From an uncultured Bacteroidales bacterium (GTDB lineage: Bacteria; Bacteroidota; Bacteroidia; Bacteroidales; Paludibacteraceae): a stretch of DNA of 9,491 nucleotides. The number at the start of each line of letters is the position of its first letter. The first letter of the stretch is position 1. The DNA lies in NCBI GenBank assembly GCA_937911235.1, contig CALDPN010000096.1:1-9491 (forward strand). The letters are read 5' to 3'. Below, one piece after another: positions 6,522 to 9,491 of this stretch. Both the position numbers and the translations under genes were made by a program. The notes beneath the pieces were generated by a model. That model saw only the letters and a program-made list of their open reading frames with translations. It ran no database searches and was not told where the DNA came from.

Positions 6522-7880
6522 ATGCTGTACAGAAAAATTACTAAACGTATAGAAGAATATCTATCATCAGATTCAAATAGAATGTTGTTGATTGATGGTG
6601 CAAGACAAATTGGTAAGTCTTACATTATTAACCATGTAGGAAGTAAAATGTTTCCAAACTACATAGAAATTAATATGGAGAAAGACAAACTTGGTGATAG
6701 AATTTTTGCAGAAGCCAAAACTACAAAAGATTTCTATATGGCTCTAAGTATTTTTGCTGGCGACAAGATGAAAGAAAGGTCTAACACACTTGTGTTCATC
6801 GACGAAATACAGGCTTACGACCACCTTCTTACCCTTGTGAAATTCCTGATGGAAGAAAAGAAGTTTACTTACATTGCAAGTGGTTCGCAACTAGGTATTA
6901 CACTAAAGAAAACCCAATCTCTTCCTATGGGAAGTCTCGATGTTCAACACATGTATCCACTAGATTTTGAAGAATTTTTGTATGCAAATGGCGTTGGCGA
7001 AATGGCAATCGAATCTATGAGAGAAAGTTTCATTCAAAGAAAGACTTTGCCTGAGGCAATTCATGAAAAGATTATGGATTTATTCAAAAAATATATTCTA
7101 GTAGGTGGACTGCCAAAAGCCGTTAAAACTTTTGTTGAAACACATAATGTAACAGAATTTAGGTCTGTGCAAGATGAAATTCATGAACTATATGGAGTAG
7201 ATGCTTCAAAATACGAGGAAGAAAATAACAAACGACTAAAAATTCGTAGAATCTATGATATGATTCCTTCTTCACTTGAGAATAAGAAAAAGAGAATCGT
7301 AATAAAAGATATTGAAGACAAGAAATGGAAAAGAGCGGAAGACTATTTGGAAGAATTTGACTATCTAATCCACTCTGGAGTTTCGTTAGAGGTGAAGGCC
7401 ATTAGTACACCAACCTATCCACTAATTGAAAATAGTACTAAAAATCTATTGAAACTTTATATTAACGACGTAGGCATCTTGTCTGGCATATACTACAAAA
7501 ACAATATTAAAGCAGTAATGTCGGATATGAATAGTATAAATCTTGGAGCCATTTACGAAACTGCTGTGGCACAAGAATTAAAGGCACATGGCTACAATTT
7601 ATACTACTACGACAACAAGAAAAACGGCGAGGTTGATTTCATTATAGACGATGTTGACAACTTGTCAAACATTCCAATCGAAGTGAAGTCTGGCAAAGAC
7701 TATAAAGTTCATAGTGCGTTAGATAAATTTATTTCTAATAAAGACTACAACATAAAACAAGCATTTGTACTCTCAAACGAACAAAAAGTTTATACCGAAA
7801 ACAACATTACCTACCTGCCTATCTACTACGTGATGTTCCTTAAAAACGAACCAAGCAACGCAGAGCAGTATTTGTGGTAG
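6522..7880 (+). CDS. AAA ATPase (AAA_14) with DUF4143 / PD-(D/E)xK-like C-terminal domain
   Basis: 452 residues, a normal length for this family, which occurs in many scattered copies in Bacteroidota and archaea and has no settled function. The N-terminal ATPase has Walker A GARQIGKS (26-33), Walker B LVFIDE (90-95) and the sensor-like ASGSQLG (119-125). The family-typical YPLDFEEFL (145-153) and VGGLPKAV (194-201) follow. The C-terminal DUF4143 part (about 215-450) carries E346 (IYETAVAQEL), D372 (GEVDFII) and E387-x-K389 (PIEVKSGK), the layout of a PD-(D/E)xK nuclease-like fold. Whether it cuts DNA is unknown. The gene has its own promoter, a 33-bp tandem repeat upstream and a strong hairpin downstream, so it is a self-contained single-gene unit. 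It uses more AGA and AT-rich codons than the amylase, consistent with an accessory gene. Confidence 0.93.
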   Translation: MLYRKITKRIEEYLSSDSNRMLLIDGARQIGKSYIINHVGSKMFPNYIEINMEKDKLGDRIFAEAKTTKDFYMALSIFAGDKMKERSNTLVFIDEIQAYDHLLTLVKFLMEEKKFTYIASGSQLGITLKKTQSLPMGSLDVQHMYPLDFEEFLYANGVGEMAIESMRESFIQRKTLPEAIHEKIMDLFKKYILVGGLPKAVKTFVETHNVTEFRSVQDEIHELYGVDASKYEEENNKRLKIRRIYDMIPSSLENKKKRIVIKDIEDKKWKRAEDYLEEFDYLIHSGVSLEVKAISTPTYPLIENSTKNLLKLYINDVGILSGIYYKNNIKAVMSDMNSINLGAIYETAVAQELKAHGYNLYYYDNKKNGEVDFIIDDVDNLSNIPIEVKSGKDYKVHSALDKFISNKDYNIKQAFVLSNEQKVYTENNITYLPIYYVMFLKNEPSNAEQYLW

Positions 7881-7907
7881 AGAGCGTATGAGATTTCCCT
7901 AAAACAC

Positions 7908-7942
7908 CAAAGGAGCCTTGCCCGAGACGGGAGGCTCCTTTG
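7908..7942. terminator. Bidirectional hairpin terminator between convergent genes
   Basis: CAAAGGAGCCT (7908-7918) pairs perfectly with AGGCTCCTTTG (7932-7942). An inner CCCG/CGGG stem (7921-7924 with 7928-7931) closes an AGA loop. It lies 28 bases after the ATPase stop and 10 bases after the PIN gene stop on the other strand, and can serve both. Confidence 0.88.
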
Positions 7943-7951
7943 TATATAAAT

Positions 7952-8374
7952 CTATCTCTCGTTGAAGATTAAATCCAAACCTTGCTCCGTGTAGTACGGA
8001 AACCTGCGGTCGCTAGAGATGAGTGGAATTTTGTTTGTAATAGCATGTGAGATAATTACGTGGTCTGAAGGGTCTTTGTGGTCGTCAATGCTATTTATCG
8101 ATAGCCTCGAGTAGGTTTTCATGTGCTCCTTGCTCACTGGGAGTATTTTAATGTAATACTCATCCTCAATAGCAGTAACCATTTCCTCAGCGCTCTTCCA
8201 TTTCTTGGTTAGTAGTCCTTTGTTGTTGTAAGCAACAATAAGTTCCTTTACAGACTCTGCACTCATGTGTAGGGTATTGGAGTAATCTTGAATAATACTC
8301 TCTACATCTTTGTCTAATTGAGAAATATCTGTTACTAGAAAAACAAAGATGTTCGTGTCTATCATATACCTCAT
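7952..8374 (-). CDS. PIN-domain (VapC-like) toxin
   Basis: 140-residue PIN-domain protein, the usual size of a VapC-type ribonuclease toxin of type II toxin-antitoxin systems. The acidic residues expected for the metal site are visible: D6 in MIDTNIF, E44 in SVKELI, D104 in DPSDHVIISHA (with D101 nearby) and D122 in SSDRRF. The closing FPYY...GLDLIFN is typical of the family branch that ends in SSDxxFxxY. It starts 2 bases after the stop of a 45-codon ORF, the arrangement of a translationally coupled antitoxin-toxin pair. The RNA target cannot be inferred. A second in-frame Met (M4) is a possible start, but the first ATG fits the coupling better. Confidence 0.88.
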   Translation of the reverse strand: MRYMIDTNIFVFLVTDISQLDKDVESIIQDYSNTLHMSAESVKELIVAYNNKGLLTKKWKSAEEMVTAIEDEYYIKILPVSKEHMKTYSRLSINSIDDHKDPSDHVIISHAITNKIPLISSDRRFPYYTEQGLDLIFNER

Positions 8375-8376
8375 AG

Positions 8377-8514
8377 TTACATCAAATTAGGGTCTGTAAC
8401 TATTAAGCAACCTTGTGATTTTAGTGCTGCTAACCATGTTTTAGAATACCTTCTTGGCTCGCTAGCAACTTGAGATGTACACTCTTTTTTGTTTGTTTCC
8501 TTTTTTGTTTTCAT
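8377..8514 (-). CDS. Small ORF upstream of the PIN toxin, probable antitoxin
   Basis: 45 residues, starting MKTKKETNKKECTSQ and ending SQGCLIVTDPNLM, with TAA at 8379-8377 and the PIN ATG at 8374. The first 25 residues are lysine-rich and look disordered. The rest (RRYSKTWLAALKSQGCLIV) could form a short helix and strand that wraps the toxin, as short VapB-like partners do. It lacks an obvious complete DNA-binding domain. Similar very short ORFs with a K/R-P-S-x-x-W-type core often sit directly before PIN genes in Bacteroidales, from general recollection. A full -33/-7 promoter lies upstream. The position, 2-base gap and promoter make it a real gene. The antitoxin role is inferred from context. 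Confidence 0.75.
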   Translation of the reverse strand: MKTKKETNKKECTSQVASEPRRYSKTWLAALKSQGCLIVTDPNLM

Positions 8515-8597
8515 AATCGTAAATGTTTTTTAGATGTTAATAAATAGTTTTACTTTTCATAAGTATAAAATCTGCATTTTAAAGATAGGTGGCATTG

Positions 8598-8629
8598 CAA
8601 AGATAGATGATTTTCACAAGATAAACAAA
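8598..8629 (-). promoter_or_regulatory. Promoter of the toxin-antitoxin pair
   Basis: On the - strand TTTG (8629-8626), 20 bases, then TATCTTTG (8605-8598) is an exact match to the Bacteroidota pattern. A second -7-like TATCTTTA lies at 8587-8580. The leader before the 8514 ATG is about 75 bases, AT-rich, with no evident hairpin. Confidence 0.75.
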
Positions 8630-8645
8630 CATCCTTTATAAAAAA

Positions 8646-8684
8646 CCAAAGGACCTAACCACGGTGAAGTGGTAGGTCCTTTTG
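8646..8684 (-). terminator. Terminator of the small exported protein gene
   Basis: AAAGGACCTA (8648-8657) pairs with TAGGTCCTTT (8673-8682), extended inward by CCAC/GTGG (8659-8662 with 8669-8672) around a 6-base loop with one bulged A. On the - strand it is followed by GGTTTTTTATAAAGG, i.e. a T-run, so it works in the direction of the 8724-9152 gene. It separates that gene from the toxin-antitoxin promoter. Confidence 0.88.
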
Positions 8685-8723
8685 ACTGATGTTAAATTAT
8701 TATGGTTTCAGTTTAAGGCATTC

Positions 8724-9152
8724 TTAAGCCTCTTTGCGTTTGCGGATGAATGCGTATGCTGCAAGAAAAGCAAGTAAGCTAAGTGGAGATCCAAGAGGGG
8801 TTTCTTCGTCGCCAAGAGACCAACCTTCACATGATGTTAAGCAATCACCATATTTAGCTTCGGCTTCATCACTCATAAACCATTCACCTCCATATTTACT
8901 TTCCATAATAGCTGTACAGCAGTTTACACAATCTTCTCCTTTTCTTGCACACTCAAGACCATCTTCATCGTCATTTGCTACTCTTAAAGAGAAATTTGTG
9001 TAGGAAGCACCTGTTGTTATTGTAAAGTCTGGATTTTCTAAATCTGAAAAGAACGCACTACTTGAATACGATGTACTAGGTAAAGTAATAGCCATACTCA
9101 TAGAGGCAACTGCCCAAAACAACACACTAAGTATTAAATTTATATGTTTCAT
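8724..9152 (-). CDS. Small exported cysteine-rich protein with sorting-tail-like C-terminus
   Basis: 142 residues, no family recognised. Residues 1-21 are a clear signal peptide (NLILSVLFWAVASMSMA). The mature part is acidic and Ser/Thr-rich, with six cysteines: C68, C75, C78 and C79 (ECARKGEDCVNCC), then C104 and C108 (CLTSC). They could form three disulfides in the periplasm or outside the cell. The C-terminus is tripartite: a short motif PLGSP (119-123), a hydrophobic segment LSLLAFLAAYAFI (124-136) and a basic tail RKRKEA. This is the layout of sortase/exosortase-type or related C-terminal sorting signals, and similar PIG/PLG tails occur on small exported Bacteroidota proteins. Processing by a dedicated enzyme is inferred and none is encoded nearby. 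It has its own terminator; no convincing promoter is seen upstream. Its codons are AT-rich. Confidence 0.72.
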   Translation of the reverse strand: MKHINLILSVLFWAVASMSMAITLPSTSYSSSAFFSDLENPDFTITTGASYTNFSLRVANDDEDGLECARKGEDCVNCCTAIMESKYGGEWFMSDEAEAKYGDCLTSCEGWSLGDEETPLGSPLSLLAFLAAYAFIRKRKEA

Positions 9153-9182
9153 AATTCTATATTTTCAACAAAAATTGAGGGC

Positions 9183-9207
9183 TTGGTGAGTCTTAACCAC
9201 TCACCAA
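9183..9207. terminator. Hairpin between divergent genes, possible terminator
   Basis: TTGGTGAGT (9183-9191) pairs perfectly with ACTCACCAA (9199-9207) around a 7-base loop, extendable by GC/GC with one bulge. On the - strand CTCAATTTTTG follows after a few bases; on the + strand an AT-rich stretch without a T-run follows. It may be the terminator of a gene that lies to the right in the original genome, or a leader structure. It also marks the edge where base composition changes. Confidence 0.5.
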
Positions 9208-9266
9208 AGCACCATTTATTTTAATATTACTTTTGAAAAATTTTTACATTTTTTTTAAAAAAAGAC

Positions 9267-9295
9267 TTGAATATTGTAAAATTTAATATTATAAT
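9267..9295 (+). promoter_or_regulatory. Sigma-70/sigma-A type promoter of the last gene
   Basis: TTGAAT (9267-9272), 17 bases, then a perfect TATAAT (9290-9295). This is the Firmicutes/proteobacterial arrangement, not the TTTG...TAnnTTTG pattern used by the other genes here. It lies about 30 bases upstream of the ATG at 9327. Confidence 0.75.
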
Positions 9296-9311
9296 ATGAC
9301 TAACAAAAGAT

Positions 9312-9318
9312 GAAGGAG
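9312..9318 (+). promoter_or_regulatory. Strong Shine-Dalgarno sequence fixing the last start
   Basis: GAAGGAG ends 8 bases before the ATG at 9327. It is the only strong Shine-Dalgarno sequence I see ahead of a gene here, and Bacteroidota rarely use one. It decides the start and points to a Firmicutes origin of this DNA. Confidence 0.85.
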
Positions 9319-9326
9319 TTTTTAAA

Positions 9327-9491
9327 ATGGAATTATCAAAAAACATATTTTTTAACACAGACAAATTAGTTGAAAATAGTAAAGTAAAAATTTCATATAC
9401 AGGAGAATTGTTTCAAAATGCATCAACAGATGTGTCTATTCATTATGGATTTGGAACAAATTGGGATAACATAACTGATGTAAAAATGGAA
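9327..9491 (+). CDS. N-terminus of a clostridial-type carbohydrate-binding (starch-binding-like) protein, cut by window end
   Basis: 55 codons are visible and the frame stays open to the last base. The protein begins MELSKNIFFNTDKL and contains SIHYGFGTNWDNITDV. I recognise this N-terminus as the type found in clostridial proteins annotated as carbohydrate-binding with CBM25/CBM53-like starch-binding modules; this is from memory and the fragment is short. There is no signal peptide, so it would be cytosolic, perhaps tied to glycogen metabolism. Codons are almost all A/T-ended (all three Gly are GGA, mostly AAA/GAA/ACA), unlike the GGT/GGC-rich amylase. Together with the sigma-A promoter and strong RBS, this indicates DNA of Firmicutes origin, by transfer or by a chimeric join. 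Confidence 0.65.
   Translation, partial: MELSKNIFFNTDKLVENSKVKISYTGELFQNASTDVSIHYGFGTNWDNITDVKME

Noticed and set aside
7952..8514. ATPase plus PIN toxin as one defence system
   Set aside because: The ATPase is on the opposite strand, has its own promoter and shares only a bidirectional terminator with the toxin pair; nothing in the sequence links their functions.

Overview
Most of this window looks like a piece of a Bacteroidales-type genome (phylum Bacteroidota). Three things support this. Several genes are preceded by the Bacteroidota -33/-7 promoter pattern (TTTG, about 19-20 bases, TAnnTTTG) and lack Shine-Dalgarno sequences. The large exported amylase ends in a type IX secretion sorting domain. 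Short repeats of a kind common in Bacteroidales chromosomes (heptamer runs, a GC-rich palindrome) occur between genes and inside them. I cannot name a genus.

Layout. 2-1280 (+): the C-terminal part of a CstA-family carbon starvation transporter, then the ribosome-assembly GTPase EngB 7 bases later. 1324-3519 (-): cysteinyl-tRNA synthetase followed 12 bases later by a DUF5715 lipoprotein with a peptidase M15-like motif. 3697-6219 (-): an 840-residue secreted GH13 alpha-amylase-family enzyme with its own promoter and terminator. 6220-6521: a divergent intergenic region with two facing promoters and a 33-base tandem repeat. 6522-7880 (+): an AAA ATPase of the AAA_14/DUF4143 type with a PD-(D/E)xK-like C-terminus. 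7952-8514 (-): a PIN-domain (VapC-like) toxin preceded 2 bases upstream by an unlisted 45-codon ORF, the likely antitoxin. 8724-9152 (-): a small exported Cys-rich protein with a sorting-tail-like C-terminus. 9327-9491 (+): the start of a gene that looks clostridial rather than Bacteroidota.

The window does not look homogeneous. Inside cysS, codon choice flips near 2900-2920: upstream codons match the amylase (CTA/CTT/TTA, GAA, CAA), downstream codons match the genes on the left (CTC/TTG, GAG). Past about 9210 the DNA becomes very AT-rich and carries a textbook sigma-70/sigma-A promoter and a strong GAAGGAG ribosome binding site, both alien to the rest. Either the locus is a mosaic of recombination and transfer, or the contig contains one or two chimeric joins. 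This should be settled before the gene order is used.

The left genes are housekeeping (translation, ribosome assembly, nutrient uptake) and the amylase is a stand-alone starch/glycogen enzyme. The ATPase and the toxin-antitoxin pair form the accessory part. I see no evidence of a large new multi-gene system. The most interesting items are the overlooked antitoxin, repeats embedded in protein linkers, the tandem repeat beside the ATPase, and the two compositional breaks.
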